Assembly: GCF_030867385.1 (NCBI RefSeq)
Contig: NZ_JAPFBJ010000003.1
Coordinates: 62,001 to 126,000 of the forward strand
Reading direction: 5' to 3'
From: Sphingobium sp. DEHP117
GTDB taxonomy: Bacteria; Pseudomonadota; Alphaproteobacteria; Sphingomonadales; Sphingomonadaceae
DNA length: 64,000 nucleotides
This document shows, piece after piece, positions 41,308 through 50,771 of the stretch; position 1 is the first letter of the stretch, and each line of letters starts with the position of its first letter. The position numbers and the translations under genes are program-made. Below the pieces are notes generated by a model. The model had not been told where the DNA came from and made no database searches. It saw nothing but the letters and a program-made list of their open reading frames with translations.

Positions 41308-42731
41308 CGCGCGCACTCCCGCGCCACCTCGACATCATCGAACGGCAGCACCCGCTCACCGATGATCTGCCCCTGCTCATGCCCCTTGCCGGCAAGCAGC
41401 ACGATATCCTGCGGCCCTGCCTGCGCGATGGCGGCGGCGATGGCGGTGCGGCGCCCGCCGATCTCCTGCGCCTGCGGAGCGCCCGCCATGATCGCCGCAC
41501 GAATGACGGTCGGGTCTTCGGAGCGGGGATTGTCATCGGTCACGATCACATGATCGGCCATTTCCGAGGCCACCTTGCCCATCAGCGGCCTCTTGCCCGC
41601 ATCCCTGTCTCCGCCCGCGCCGAACAGCACGATCAGGCGGCCTCTGGTATGCGGGCGCAGCGCCTCGATTGCCGCGCGCAGGCCATCGGGCGTATGTGCA
41701 TAATCGACATAGACCGGGGCGCCCGTCTTGCTCAGCACCGCGCGCTCCAGCCGCCCGCGCACCGGCATCAGGCGGGAAAGATGCGGCATGATCTGCGCCC
41801 ACGGCGTGCCGGTTGCGAGCACCAGCCCGGCGGCAATCAGCACATTGGCGGCCTGATAAGCGCCTATCAGCGGCAGCTCGATCCTGTGCTCCACACCCTC
41901 GGCCGCGATGACGAGCTTCTGGCCAAGCGCGGTCGGCTCACGGCTGACGAGGCGCAGGGTCTCACCCGCCTCACCGACGGTGACCAGCCGGAGTCCCCGC
42001 GCCTTCGCCCGCGCGATCACCTGGTCTGAATATGCGTCATCGGTCCAGATCACCGCCGCGCCATTGTCCTCGATCACCTCGTCGAACAGGCGCATTTTCG
42101 CGGCGAAATAGGCCTCCATCGTGCCATGATAATCGAGATGATCACGTGAGAGGTTGGTAAACGCGCCCGCCTTCACCGGCAGCCCTTCGGTGCGATATTG
42201 TGCGAGGCCGTGGCTCGATGCCTCGAACGCGGCGTGGGTAATGCCCTCTTTCTTGAGGCCCGCCATGTTGGATAGGAAGGTCACGATGTCCGGCGTCGTC
42301 AGTCCGGTCGACACCTGATCGACCGAGGTGGTGACGCCGAGCGTGCCGATGGACGCCGAGGAGTGGCCCAAAGCGCGCCAGAGCTGGCGCGTCAACTCAA
42401 CGCACGATGTCTTGCCATTGGTTCCCGTAACCGCCACACAAGTATCTGGAAACGGGGCATAAAATCGTGCAGCCATCTGCGCGAACAGCCTGCGCGGGTT
42501 GGCATCCGCTACGTGGAAAACGCCCTCGACTTTCGCCTCCGGCCGCGCCACCACCGCAACCGCCCCGGCCGCCACCGCCTGCGGAATATAGTCCTCGCCG
42601 TTGACGCGCGCGCCCTCGAACGCGCCGAACACGCAGCCCGGGGCCACCTTGCGGTTGTCGAGGGCAAAGCCGCTCACCTCCACTTCGGGCACTTCTCCCG
42701 CCAGACCCTTGGCGAGCATATCGAGGCGCAT
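41304..42731 (-). CDS. murE: UDP-MurNAc-L-Ala-D-Glu--2,6-diaminopimelate ligase
   Basis: 475 residues from ATG 42731, overlapping the ftsI stop as TGATG. FALDNRKVAPGCVFGAFEGA is the N-terminal fold, CVAVTGTNGKTSCVELTRQL the P-loop, and THAAFEASSHGLAQYRTEGL the central block. The C-terminal motif DNPRSEDP is the signature of enzymes that add meso-diaminopimelate, so the cell wall is of the mDAP type. It overlaps murF at its end. Confidence 0.97.
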   Translation of the reverse strand: MRLDMLAKGLAGEVPEVEVSGFALDNRKVAPGCVFGAFEGARVNGEDYIPQAVAAGAVAVVARPEAKVEGVFHVADANPRRLFAQMAARFYAPFPDTCVAVTGTNGKTSCVELTRQLWRALGHSSASIGTLGVTTSVDQVSTGLTTPDIVTFLSNMAGLKKEGITHAAFEASSHGLAQYRTEGLPVKAGAFTNLSRDHLDYHGTMEAYFAAKMRLFDEVIEDNGAAVIWTDDAYSDQVIARAKARGLRLVTVGEAGETLRLVSREPTALGQKLVIAAEGVEHRIELPLIGAYQAANVLIAAGLVLATGTPWAQIMPHLSRLMPVRGRLERAVLSKTGAPVYVDYAHTPDGLRAAIEALRPHTRGRLIVLFGAGGDRDAGKRPLMGKVASEMADHVIVTDDNPRSEDPTVIRAAIMAGAPQAQEIGGRRTAIAAAIAQAGPQDIVLLAGKGHEQGQIIGERVLPFDDVEVARECAR

Positions 42732-44434
42732 CACTCTTCTCCTGTGTCTTGGGACAGGAGCGGCATAAGTTCGGAGATGTCAACATCGCGGCGCTGATCG
42801 GGCAGGATTCCGAGCATCGGGCCGATGCGCGTCACCACCTGCTTCACCACCGGCGCGGAGGTATAGGCCGCCGTGCGCACGCCGGGATATTTGCTGCTGC
42901 CCTGCGGCTCGTCCATCATCGCCAGCACGACATATTGCGGATTGTCCATCGGAAAGGCCGAGGCAAAGGTGGTGATATTCGCATGATGCGCATAGCCGCC
43001 CGCAGACGGCTTTTCCGCCGTCCCGGTCTTGCCGCCAATCCGGTAACCTGGCGCATTGGCGGTGCGGCCGGTGCCATACATCACGATCAGGCGCAGCAGC
43101 TGGCGCATCCGCGCGCTGGTCGCGGCGGAAAAGACGCGGCGCCCCTCGGGCACCTTGTCCGCCTCCAGCTTGAGCAGCGTCGCGGGGCGCCAGATGCCGC
43201 CATTGACCAGCGCGGCATAGGCGCTCGCCAGATGCATCGGCGTAACGGCGATGCCATGGCCGTAGGACACGGTCATGTTGGTGATGCGGCCCCAGTCGCG
43301 CGGCCACAGCGTCGGGAAGCGCTCTTTCAGCTCGATGCTCGGCCGCCGGTCAAACTCCAGCGCACGATAGAGCGTCTGCATCGGCCCGGAGCCCATTTCG
43401 TCCGCGATGCGCGCGGTGACGATGTTGGAGCTATGGATCAGCGTCTCCGGCACGTTGAGCCAGCGGCCCAGCGGGTGATCGTCCTTGATCTTGTATTTCC
43501 CCACCTGGATCGGCGCGGTCGCATCATAGGTGCGCGCCATCGAGGTGACTACGCCCGCATCCATCGCCGCCGCAATCGACAGCGGCTTGAAAGTCGATCC
43601 CAGCTCATAGCGCGCCTGCACCACATTGTTGCTGCGCGCATTGGCATCCCTGCCGAGCTTGTTCGGGTCGAACACCGGGAAGGACGCCATCGCCACCACC
43701 TCGCCGGTATTGGCGTTCAATACGATGCCGGTCGCACCCTTGGCCTTCTGGTCGACCATAGCGGAATAAAGCTCGCTCTCCAGCGCCCCCTGCACGCGCG
43801 CATCGAGCGCCAGCACCAAAGGCTCGCCGCGCTGCGCCGGGTCGACAAGCCGGTCGTTGAACGCGGCCTCCACACCCATGCCGCCCGAAAAAGTGTCCCC
43901 GTCCTTCACCGGTGCAAAACCGAGCACATGCGCGGCGAGCGTGCTCTGCGGATAGAAGCGTTCCTTCTCGCGCGGGAACTCGATGCCAATCTCGCCCAGC
44001 GCGTTTACCGCCGCCACCTCCTCGGGCAGCGCACGGTGGCGCAGATAGGCCCAGCCCTTGCCGGTCAGCTTGGCGTAGAACTCGGCCATAGGCGTATCGG
44101 GGAAAATCTCGTGCAGCTTGCGCGCCAGCTCGGCAGGGTCGCTGATCAGCTTGTGCGGCCGCACCGAAATGGCATAGGCGTCCATCATCCGCGCCAGCGG
44201 TACACCGTTGCGATCGACGATGTCCGCACGCGGCGGCACCCCGGCGAGCGCGCCATCCCGTCCGCCCTTTCCGCCCGCAGCCGCACCGATCCACGTCAGC
44301 CGCACCACCAGAATCACCGACACCGCAATCAGGATCAACAGCACCAGCATCAGCCGCTGATGCGCCACCGCCGTCAGGTTCAGCCGCTCGCGCCGGATCG
44401 GGGGTCTGTCATGCCGGACGACGATGGTGGCCAT
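42731..44434 (-). CDS. ftsI: Septal penicillin-binding protein (class B transpeptidase, FtsI/PBP3)
   Basis: 567 residues. A short cytoplasmic N-terminus precedes the membrane segment LMLVLLILIAVSVILVVRLT. The pedestal domain begins PPRADIVDRNGVPLARMMDA. The transpeptidase active site has SxxK at GSTFKPLSIAAAMD, SxN at HSSNIVTARIADEM and KTG at GGKTGTAEKPSAGG. It cross-links septal peptidoglycan with FtsW. Both ends overlap neighbours (ftsL and murE) by the TGATG pattern. The beta-lactam target status is family knowledge. Confidence 0.97.
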   Translation of the reverse strand: MATIVVRHDRPPIRRERLNLTAVAHQRLMLVLLILIAVSVILVVRLTWIGAAAGGKGGRDGALAGVPPRADIVDRNGVPLARMMDAYAISVRPHKLISDPAELARKLHEIFPDTPMAEFYAKLTGKGWAYLRHRALPEEVAAVNALGEIGIEFPREKERFYPQSTLAAHVLGFAPVKDGDTFSGGMGVEAAFNDRLVDPAQRGEPLVLALDARVQGALESELYSAMVDQKAKGATGIVLNANTGEVVAMASFPVFDPNKLGRDANARSNNVVQARYELGSTFKPLSIAAAMDAGVVTSMARTYDATAPIQVGKYKIKDDHPLGRWLNVPETLIHSSNIVTARIADEMGSGPMQTLYRALEFDRRPSIELKERFPTLWPRDWGRITNMTVSYGHGIAVTPMHLASAYAALVNGGIWRPATLLKLEADKVPEGRRVFSAATSARMRQLLRLIVMYGTGRTANAPGYRIGGKTGTAEKPSAGGYAHHANITTFASAFPMDNPQYVVLAMMDEPQGSSKYPGVRTAAYTSAPVVKQVVTRIGPMLGILPDQRRDVDISELMPLLSQDTGEE

Positions 44435-45078
44435 CAGCGCGCGCCCCTCCGGCCTTCGGAGGCGGCCCTCCGGCCCAGCTCGCCCAATGTGCTGCTATCG
44501 AGCAATTGCGCATCCAGCATGGCAAGCCGTTCGGCCTTGCGCTCAGCCTTGCGGGTGGCAGCCTCGGCGCGTGCGGGCTTCTCCGCCTTGGCCAACCGCG
44601 CGGGCGCTACCTCCACCTTCTCGGGCTTCGCCTTGACGATAGCAGGCGTGATCGGCTTGGGCTGCTCAGCGGGCGCGGCCACGCTCACAGGCTGCGCAGC
44701 CTCATCTGCCGCAGGCGCCCGGTCGCCGCTCTCGATCATCGCCACCAGCACCGGCTGCGGCACATAGTCAGGGCCATTGGGCTGCAATCCATCCAAATGC
44801 GCGAGCTGGCGCTCGTCGGACAGATAATTGTCCGCCCCTAGCGCCGAATAATGGAAATCCCGGCTCGCCCATTGCTCCAGCTGGCGCATATTGGCGCGCG
44901 CAGCGAACTCTGTCTCAAGATAGCGGATATCCGCGCGGGCCGAGGCGATCTGCGCGCGCACCCGCATCAGCTCGTTGCGCTCCGTCGCCACCTTCAGCGA
45001 CACCAGATAGGCGGACAGCGCGCCGAACGCCACGAACAGCACCCAGAACAGGCTTTGCAGACGCTTGACGGCGATCAT
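44434..45078 (-). CDS. ftsL: FtsL-like division protein with a long C-terminal tail
   Basis: 214 residues, nearly twice the usual length of FtsL. A membrane segment near the N-terminus ([20 protein letters not shown]) precedes a coiled coil (about 30-65, [20 protein letters not shown]). After about residue 120 the sequence becomes rich in Ala, Glu, Lys and Pro ([38 protein letters not shown]). The position between rsmH and ftsI is the standard ftsL place. The first 110 residues fit the FtsL role in the FtsQLB complex; the tail has no known role. It overlaps both neighbours. Confidence 0.85.
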   Translation of the reverse strand: MIAVKRLQSLFWVLFVAFGALSAYLVSLKVATERNELMRVRAQIASARADIRYLETEFAARANMRQLEQWASRDFHYSALGADNYLSDERQLAHLDGLQPNGPDYVPQPVLVAMIESGDRAPAADEAAQPVSVAAPAEQPKPITPAIVKAKPEKVEVAPARLAKAEKPARAEAATRKAERKAERLAMLDAQLLDSSTLGELGRRAASEGRRGAR

Positions 45079-46052
45079 TCTCGGGTCTCCTGCACGGGGG
45101 TGATGCGATCATCGAGCCGCACGGCGCTGCGCAATGTGGCGGAGCGCGCACGCGGATTGCGGCTGATCTCTGTGTCGGAGGGGCGCACGGCCTTGGCGGG
45201 CTTGGCGAAAGCGGCAGCCTGCGCCTGCTGCGTCAACGGCCGGTGGCGCGATCCTGCCGCCTCGCTGCCGGAGCGCCGCCGCAGGAACTGCTTCACGATC
45301 CGGTCCTCAAGGCTGTGAAACGTCACGACCGCGAGCCGCCCGCCCGGCGCGAGGATCGCTTCCGCCGCCTCCAGCCCGCGCTCCAGCTCATCAAGCTCGC
45401 CGTTCAGGTGAATGCGGATCGCCTGGAATGCGCGTGTGGCCGGATCCTTCTTGTCATGCGGCTTGTGGCCGAGTGCGCGGCGGACCACGTTCGCCAGCTC
45501 GCTCGTCCGCGTGATCGGCCGCGCGGCGACGATGGCGCGGGCGACCCGGCGCGAGCGCGGCTCCTCGCCATAGCGATAGAGCACGTCCGCAATCTCTTCC
45601 TCATCCGCGCTGTTGACGAATTCGGCGGCGGTCATGCCCGCCTGAGCCATGCGCATGTCGAGCGGGCCATCGGCCTGAAACGAAAAACCGCGTTCTGCCC
45701 GGTCGAGCTGCATCGAGGACACGCCGATATCGAGCACCACGCCATCCACTTGGGCTGCGCCCGCCTGCTCCACCAGCGAGGCCATGGCGGAAAACGGCCC
45801 TTCGACAAGACGGATATCGCTGCCCTCGCGCGCGATCCGCTCCCGGCCTTCGGATACAGCATCCGGGTCGCGGTCGATCGCGATCACATGCGCGCCCGCC
45901 GCCGCCATCGCGCGGGAATAGCCACCCGCGCCATAGGTGCCGTCTACATGCGTTTCGCCCTGCCGGATGCCCAGCGCGGCCAGCACTTCATCGAGCAGCA
46001 CGGGGATGTGCGGCGCGTTCGTCATCGCCGGGGCGGCAGTGGAGGCGCTCAT
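45075..46052 (-). CDS. rsmH: 16S rRNA (cytosine1402-N4)-methyltransferase
   Basis: 325 residues, also called Mra[41 protein letters not shown] (SAM motif), [40 protein letters not shown] and [19 protein letters not shown] are all family hallmarks. It methylates C1402 in the ribosomal P site. The ATG overlaps the mraZ stop (ATGA); an internal ATG at residue 10 is possible but less likely given the overlap pattern. Second gene of the dcw transcript. Confidence 0.97.
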   Translation of the reverse strand: MSASTAAPAMTNAPHIPVLLDEVLAALGIRQGETHVDGTYGAGGYSRAMAAAGAHVIAIDRDPDAVSEGRERIAREGSDIRLVEGPFSAMASLVEQAGAAQVDGVVLDIGVSSMQLDRAERGFSFQADGPLDMRMAQAGMTAAEFVNSADEEEIADVLYRYGEEPRSRRVARAIVAARPITRTSELANVVRRALGHKPHDKKDPATRAFQAIRIHLNGELDELERGLEAAEAILAPGGRLAVVTFHSLEDRIVKQFLRRRSGSEAAGSRHRPLTQQAQAAAFAKPAKAVRPSDTEISRNPRARSATLRSAVRLDDRITPVQETRE

Positions 46053-46558
46053 TTGGCCGCCCCCTTGCCCTTGGTCGGCGCGTTGCCTGCCAGGAACTGC
46101 TCGACCGCATAGACGACGCGGCGGCTGCGGCCCTTGTACTCCAGATATTTTTCCGGCGCCCAGATCTGGATATGACGCCCGGTGCCGACGAACAGCGCGA
46201 CATCGCCAATGCCCATCATGCCCTTGATGTCCTCCGGCATGAAAAACCGGCCGCCATCGTCGAAGTTCAGGTCTTCGAGATCGGGGAAGAATTTCTCGCG
46301 CGCGGCTTCATCATCGAATACCTCGCCGCGCGAGCGGGCCGCCTGCTGGTCCGCCGTCACCTGATCCTCAAGCCATTGCTTGTGCGCCAGGCCAAAACCG
46401 ACGGCGCAGTCATGCTCGGGGTGGAGGGTGATGCACAGCTTGTTGGCGTCGCCGCTGCTCTGCCGGGTGGCCTTGCGCATGTCCAGCGGCAGTACGAAAC
46501 GGCCCTTGCCGTCCGCGACGCTGATGTCGTGCCCTGAAAAGAAGACGCCCTCGGACAC
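46049..46558 (-). CDS. mraZ: MraZ, DNA-binding regulator at the head of the dcw cluster
   Basis: 169 residues from GTG 46558 ([20 protein letters not shown]); TTG 46576 would add six residues, and neither has a strong ribosome binding site (GGGGA lies about 11 nt before the GTG). MraZ proteins are AbrB-like, with two SpoVT domains that each carry a DXXXR-type loop. Here the first is [19 protein letters not shown] and the second [20 protein letters not shown]. MraZ forms rings and binds repeats upstream of its own gene, repressing the cluster in E. coli. Four matching boxes lie upstream at 46699-46733. The protein is longer than the 152-residue E. coli form. Confidence 0.93.
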   Translation of the reverse strand: MSEGVFFSGHDISVADGKGRFVLPLDMRKATRQSSGDANKLCITLHPEHDCAVGFGLAHKQWLEDQVTADQQAARSRGEVFDDEAAREKFFPDLEDLNFDDGGRFFMPEDIKGMMGIGDVALFVGTGRHIQIWAPEKYLEYKGRSRRVVYAVEQFLAGNAPTKGKGAAK

Positions 46559-46698
46559 CGGTGCACAAATCCCCAATTTCTGCGCCGTTCGAAGGCCGCA
46601 CGACGCCGCCCGGAAAAGCGCATTGGGGAGCGCCGATCCGCCACGGAATCACACAGGATGAACAGCCCCTAGTGCGGATTGTGTATCAAGGGTCGACT

Positions 46699-46733
46699 TG
46701 GGAGAAAAGGGGAAATTTTGGGAAATTGTGGGA
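46699..46733. promoter_or_regulatory. Four MraZ-type operator boxes
   Basis: On the plus strand TGGGA occurs at 46699-46703, GGGGA at 46709-46713, TGGGA at 46719-46723 and TGGGA at 46729-46733, each separated by exactly 5 bp, giving a 10-bp helical repeat. The described E. coli MraZ site is three TGGGN units with 5-bp spacers, so the match is close. They lie 141-175 nt upstream of the mraZ GTG. The 250 nt between mraZ and the next gene otherwise show no confident promoter hexamers. Confidence 0.85.
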
Positions 46734-46809
46734 AAAGACTCGTTTTATCTCGTTTTCCGCGCTTCCTCGTAAGGGACATGGACTGTCACCGGCCACCTCC
46801 GTGTGTACC

Positions 46810-47937
46810 CTATGTCGTGTTTTTGGCTGATTTCCGTGCAAAAGGGCCATGCAACCCAAACCATCCCAGCCCTGCCCAGCCCAAACCAGCCAGCAGCCCC
46901 CAGCGCAACGCAGCGATCAGCGCAGCATCGTTTGTTACCCTGCGCGGCGCGGTGTCGCGCGGCGGCGCGAGCGGATCCGCCGCCCAACCTGCGAGCAACG
47001 ATATGATGTCCGAGGCATGCGCCTCCCTGCGTCCAGGATGGTCCGGGTCCGCCAGCCACAGCCGATCGTCCAGCACGTCCGCGTCCGCGATCAGCCGGAC
47101 CCTGCCCTTGCCGATGCGGCACAGCGCCATCAGGCCATCCTCCTCCAGCGCGCACGCCGTCTTGCCCAGCGGCAGGAAGCGGGAGGCTCCCGCCAGCATC
47201 ACCACATGGCCGGTGCCAAGCATTCGCCGCTCGACTCCACCCCCGCCCTCCCGAACCGGCGCCAGCGCGAGACCCCAGTGCAGCATCAGCGGATCGAGCA
47301 GGCTGGTAAGCGGCGGGCGGCGCGGATCGCCCAGCGGCAGCTCGCTCGGCCACGCCAGCAAGGGATCGGCGAAAATCACCGCCCTGCCGCCACCCCGCAC
47401 CCAGGCATCAAACGCCACGAGCTCGGCAGGCTGCAACAGCCGTGGCTGCGCGAGAACAAGTGAGTCGAGGCCGCGCAAGGAGGCCGCGTCGATATGATCG
47501 ACCGCCCGGGGCTTGAGGAGGTCAACAAGCGGCGAGCGCCCGCCGCCCTCCGTGCCCGTCATCGCCCCACCCGGCCCGGCGCCCTCGGCCCAGAACAAGG
47601 GCAGCGCACTTATCAGGCCAACCGTACCGGCCCCGCTCAACGCGCCTCGCGCCCCGAACTCCGGCTGATCCCGCGCGCCGCGCCAGCCGAACAGCAGCAC
47701 CGCGCTCACCATTCCACCCACCAGCACACCCAGCCACCAGCGCCGCGCCCGCGCGCCCATCCGCCAGCTCGCCAGCCCGTAGAGCGCGACGGCGATACTG
47801 CCCGCCAGCCACCAGCGCGTCGGCGCGATCTGCCCCGTTTCCAGCACCCCGCCCGCCGCCAAGCCGAGCGGCATGACGAGCGGCAGCATCCCGGCGAACA
47901 GCACAGCCGCAATCAACAGGAAAACCCCCGCCGCCAC
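46810..47937 (-). CDS. Membrane protein with GldG-like (ABC-transport auxiliary) soluble domain
   Basis: 375 residues from GTG 47937. Hydrophobic segments occur at about 2-30, 42-57, 66-85 and near the C-terminus (ALRWGLLAGLGWAGLGWFGL). The soluble part has SLRGLDSLVLAQPRLLQPAE, WVRGGGRAVIFADPLLAWPS and GKGRVRLIADADVLDDRLWL, a pattern like the glutamine-amidotransferase-fold domain of GldG/DUF4350 proteins. No GldA-like ATPase is in the window. The role is unknown. No good ribosome binding site is visible before the GTG, so the true start may be slightly different. It ends at the dcw promoter region. Confidence 0.6.
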   Translation of the reverse strand: MAAGVFLLIAAVLFAGMLPLVMPLGLAAGGVLETGQIAPTRWWLAGSIAVALYGLASWRMGARARRWWLGVLVGGMVSAVLLFGWRGARDQPEFGARGALSGAGTVGLISALPLFWAEGAGPGGAMTGTEGGGRSPLVDLLKPRAVDHIDAASLRGLDSLVLAQPRLLQPAELVAFDAWVRGGGRAVIFADPLLAWPSELPLGDPRRPPLTSLLDPLMLHWGLALAPVREGGGGVERRMLGTGHVVMLAGASRFLPLGKTACALEEDGLMALCRIGKGRVRLIADADVLDDRLWLADPDHPGRREAHASDIISLLAGWAADPLAPPRDTAPRRVTNDAALIAALRWGLLAGLGWAGLGWFGLHGPFARKSAKNTT

Positions 47938-47981
47938 GATGAAACCGCGCCAGCCTCCACTCGTCGCAGATGTTTCTCCAG

Positions 47982-48314
47982 CTATTTGCCGCCATCCGGC
48001 GCGGGCGCGCGATCCATGCGCTTCTTGAGGTTGGGATCGGGCTTGAGATCGGCAACGACGGACTCGTCCGTTTCCTCATCGGCTGACGGCGTCACGCCTA
48101 GCTCAGCCAGCGGCTCGCTCGGTGCGCCATTGGCCGCATCGGCCTCCGCAACATTGGCGGCGACCGCCGGATCGGCTTCGGTGACGTCGTCGCGCCGCAC
48201 CGTGTCCACCACCACCGTGGCAAGGCCGATCAGCAACACAATGCCGACCAGGCCGGTCAATCCGGTCTGAATCCGCTGCATCGCTTCCTTGCGGCGTGTG
48301 GCTGCTTCGGTCAT
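47982..48314 (-). CDS. Small single-pass membrane protein with acidic tail
   Basis: 110 residues. A short basic N-terminus (MTEAATRRKEAMQRIQ) precedes a hydrophobic segment at about 17-39 (GLTGLVGIVLLIGLATVVVD). The rest is soluble and acidic (DEETDESVVADLKPD) with a Pro-rich end. It has the look of a small inner-membrane protein with its tail in the periplasm. No family is recognised. It sits between cysK (gap 36 nt) and the GldG-like gene (gap 44 nt) on the same strand. Confidence 0.7.
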   Translation of the reverse strand: MTEAATRRKEAMQRIQTGLTGLVGIVLLIGLATVVVDTVRRDDVTEADPAVAANVAEADAANGAPSEPLAELGVTPSADEETDESVVADLKPDPNLKKRMDRAPAPDGGK

Positions 48315-48350
48315 TGGCCTCGCTTAACTCACGACCCATCGCGGGGTCGC

Positions 48351-49352
48351 TCAGGCGTCCACCTTGTGCATGAGCCAGGGGAACACCGTCAAGCCCTTCA
48401 TTTCCAGCCACTCGCGGTTGTAGAGCGTGGAGAGATAGCGGAAGCCCGTGTCGCACAATATCGTGGCGATGCGCTTGCCCGGCCCCAGCTGTTTACCCAG
48501 CGCCACCGCACCCGCAACGTTGATGCCGCTGGAAAGTCCTAGGCACAGTCCCTCCTCGCTCAGCAGGCGGCGCACCCACTCCAGCCCTTCCTCGTCAGAG
48601 ATGCGGAACTGCGTGTCGATCGGCGCGCCGTCGAGGTTGCCGGTGATGCGCCCCTGCCCGATGCCCTCGGCCACCGAAGACCCCTCGGCCTTCAGCTCGC
48701 CATGCGCGTAATAGTTATAGAGCGCCGCGCCATAGGGGTCCGACAGCGCGATCGTGATGTCTTCATCCTTCGCCTTGAGGCCGAGGCCCACGCCCGCAAT
48801 CGTGCCACCCGTCCCCGCCGCGCAGGTAAATCCGTCGATGCGGCCGTCCATTTGCGTCCAGATTTCTTCCGCCGTGCCGACGATATGCGCCTTGCGGTTG
48901 GCGATGTTGTCGAACTGGTTGGCCCAGACCGCGCCGGGCGTTTCCTCGGCGATGCGGCGCGAGGTATGCACGAAATGGCCGGGGTTGGAATATGGCGCAG
49001 CGGGCACGAGGATCAGCTCCGCCCCCAGTGCGCGGAGCGTGTCCATCTTCTCCTTGCTCTGCGTCTCCGGCATGACGATGATCGTCTTGTAGCCGCGCGC
49101 ATTGGCAACGAGCGCAAGCCCGATCCCGGTATTGCCTGCGGTTCCTTCGACGATCGTTCCGCCGGGCTTGAGCAAGCCCCGCTCCTCGGCATCGCGCACG
49201 ATGAAAAGCGCGGCGCGGTCCTTCACGGAGGCACCGGGATTGGCGAACTCGCACTTGCCGTAAATGTCACAGCCGCTTGCCTCGGATGGCCCGGCGAGGC
49301 GAACGAGCGGTGTGTTGCCGATGAGCGAAAGCGTGTCGGTAATCGTGGTCAT
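48351..49352 (-). CDS. cysK: Cysteine synthase (O-acetylserine sulfhydrylase) family enzyme
   Basis: 333 residues from ATG 49352 (MTTITDTLSLIGNTPLVRLA). PLP attaches to the lysine in EFANPGASVKDRAALFIV; the phosphate-binding loop is VEGTAGNTGIGLALVANARG; QFDNIANRKAHI and GTGGTIAGVGLGLKAK follow. It makes cysteine from O-acetylserine and sulfide. The TAGNTGIG loop carries Ala where many CysK have Ser (TSGNTGI); such variants occur in a sphingomonad/alphaproteobacterial group, so the exact substrate is not certain. 233 nt upstream to tatC hold a hairpin and presumably its promoter. Confidence 0.88.
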   Translation of the reverse strand: MTTITDTLSLIGNTPLVRLAGPSEASGCDIYGKCEFANPGASVKDRAALFIVRDAEERGLLKPGGTIVEGTAGNTGIGLALVANARGYKTIIVMPETQSKEKMDTLRALGAELILVPAAPYSNPGHFVHTSRRIAEETPGAVWANQFDNIANRKAHIVGTAEEIWTQMDGRIDGFTCAAGTGGTIAGVGLGLKAKDEDITIALSDPYGAALYNYYAHGELKAEGSSVAEGIGQGRITGNLDGAPIDTQFRISDEEGLEWVRRLLSEEGLCLGLSSGINVAGAVALGKQLGPGKRIATILCDTGFRYLSTLYNREWLEMKGLTVFPWLMHKVDA

Positions 49353-49546
49353 GCTCTGCCGAATAGCGCACGGCATGGCCCGTGCCAAGCGAGCGATCCT
49401 TTAGCGCGGTAAAGGCAGAATGCGGCGTTCGGACCAGCGCGAAAAAAATTGAAAATTTTTTGCGTCGCGTTGGAACCATGTGCGTGGTGCCGGGTTCTGT
49501 TCTTCGGATGGCGACCCTTTGCCCCCCGCAGAGCCATCCGATACCA

Positions 49547-49587
49547 GAGCCCGGAACGCATCCCCCCCAACCCCGCGTTCCGGGCTC
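49547..49587 (-). terminator. Strong hairpin after tatC
   Basis: GAGCCCGGAACGC at 49547-49559 and GCGTTCCGGGCTC at 49575-49587 form a perfect 13-bp GC-rich stem with a 15-nt loop. The outer bases overlap the tatC stop codon (49586-49588). In the tatC direction no T-run follows; in the opposite direction six T residues do. It most likely ends or stabilises the tat transcript. Confidence 0.6.
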
Positions 49588-50368
49588 AACTTTTTTCCGA
49601 AAGCGCCAAAGCCTGTTCGTCCGCCCCACGCTTGCGGTCGGTGAACCACATCGCGATCAGCGCCAGCTCATAGAGCAGCACCAGCGGCACCGCGAGCATC
49701 AGCTGCGAGACGACATCCGGCGGGGTCAGCACCGCAGCCACCACGAACGCCACCACAATCATATAGCGGCGCAGGCCCACCAGCTGCGCGCGCGTCACCA
49801 GCCCCGCATGATTGAGCAGCATCAAGAGTACCGGCAGCAGAAAGCAGATGCCGAACGCGAGGATGAACTGCATCACAAGCCCGAGATAGGCGTCGGCGCT
49901 CGGCAGCGCCTCCACCTGCAAGCCACTGCTCGTCCCCTGATATTGCAGGAAGAAATGAAACGCGGTCGGCATCACCACGAAATAGGCGAGGCTCGCGCCC
50001 GCGATGAACAGCACCGGCGTCGCCAGCAGGAACGGCAGCAGCGCGCGCTTTTCCTTGGCATAAAGGCCGGGCGCCACGAACGCCCAGAGCTGGTTGGCGA
50101 TGATCGGGAAGGAGAGGAAGAAAGAGCCGAACAGCGCCACCTTCACCTGCACGAAAAAGGCCTCGTAAAGCTTGGTGTAGACGAGCTTGCCGCCCGCCGG
50201 GCCGAAGGCGTCTTTCAGCGGATGCACGAGGATCGCGAACAAGGTGTCGGAAAAATAGAAGCACAGCGCAAAGCCCAGCACCAGCGCGATCACGCACTTG
50301 AGCAACCGCCCGCGCAGCTCGATCAGGTGATCGAGCAACGGCGCCTTGGTGTCGTCCAGATCCTTCAT
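49586..50368 (-). CDS. tatC: Sec-independent translocase subunit TatC
   Basis: 260 residues, six membrane segments. MKDLDDTKAPLLDHLIELRG and RLLKCVIALVLGFALCFYFS are the conserved N-terminus; the cytoplasmic signal-recognition surface includes LIELRGR. FIAGASLAYFVVMPTAFHFF and the periplasmic/cytoplasmic loops later on match TatC. It recognises twin-arginine signal peptides with TatB. The ATG overlaps the tatB stop (ATGA). The polar C-terminus ends SEKS. Confidence 0.97.
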   Translation of the reverse strand: MKDLDDTKAPLLDHLIELRGRLLKCVIALVLGFALCFYFSDTLFAILVHPLKDAFGPAGGKLVYTKLYEAFFVQVKVALFGSFFLSFPIIANQLWAFVAPGLYAKEKRALLPFLLATPVLFIAGASLAYFVVMPTAFHFFLQYQGTSSGLQVEALPSADAYLGLVMQFILAFGICFLLPVLLMLLNHAGLVTRAQLVGLRRYMIVVAFVVAAVLTPPDVVSQLMLAVPLVLLYELALIAMWFTDRKRGADEQALALSEKS

Positions 50369-50736
50369 GCCGGCTTTTCCGAAGCGGGCGCAGCAGGCGC
50401 GGACTCCGGCGCGGCGGATGCGTCACTATCCGGCGGCGGCAGGCTGCCAGCGCCAATGACCGTCGATGGGTCATATTCCGGCTCCGGCAGCGCATCGGCC
50501 TGCGGATGCTGCGCCATGATGCGGCGGTTGTCCGCGTCCCACTTCTTTTGCAGCTCCTCCATCTCCGCCTCGCGGATCATCGCGTCGATGCCGGAGCGGA
50601 AATGGCGCGACATCGCCCGCGCCTTCCCAACCACCTGCCCCACCTTGTAGAGCGCGCGCGGCAGATCCTTGGGGCCGATGACGACAACGGCTACGATGAT
50701 GATGAGCAACAGCTCGGAAGAGCCAACGTCAAACAT
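50365..50736 (-). CDS. tatB: Sec-independent translocase subunit TatB
   Basis: 123 residues. It starts MFDVGSSELLLIIIVAVVVI, then GPKDLPRALYKVGQVVGKAR, the hinge and amphipathic helix of TatB, and a charged helix (AMIREAEMEELQKKWDADNR). The last 50 residues are Pro/Ala-rich. It receives Tat substrates together with TatC. It lies 35 nt after tatA and overlaps tatC. Confidence 0.96.
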   Translation of the reverse strand: MFDVGSSELLLIIIVAVVVIGPKDLPRALYKVGQVVGKARAMSRHFRSGIDAMIREAEMEELQKKWDADNRRIMAQHPQADALPEPEYDPSTVIGAGSLPPPDSDASAAPESAPAAPASEKPA

Positions 50737-50771
50737 GGGTCAAACCGCGATGCGTGTGAAGCGGTGCGCGC

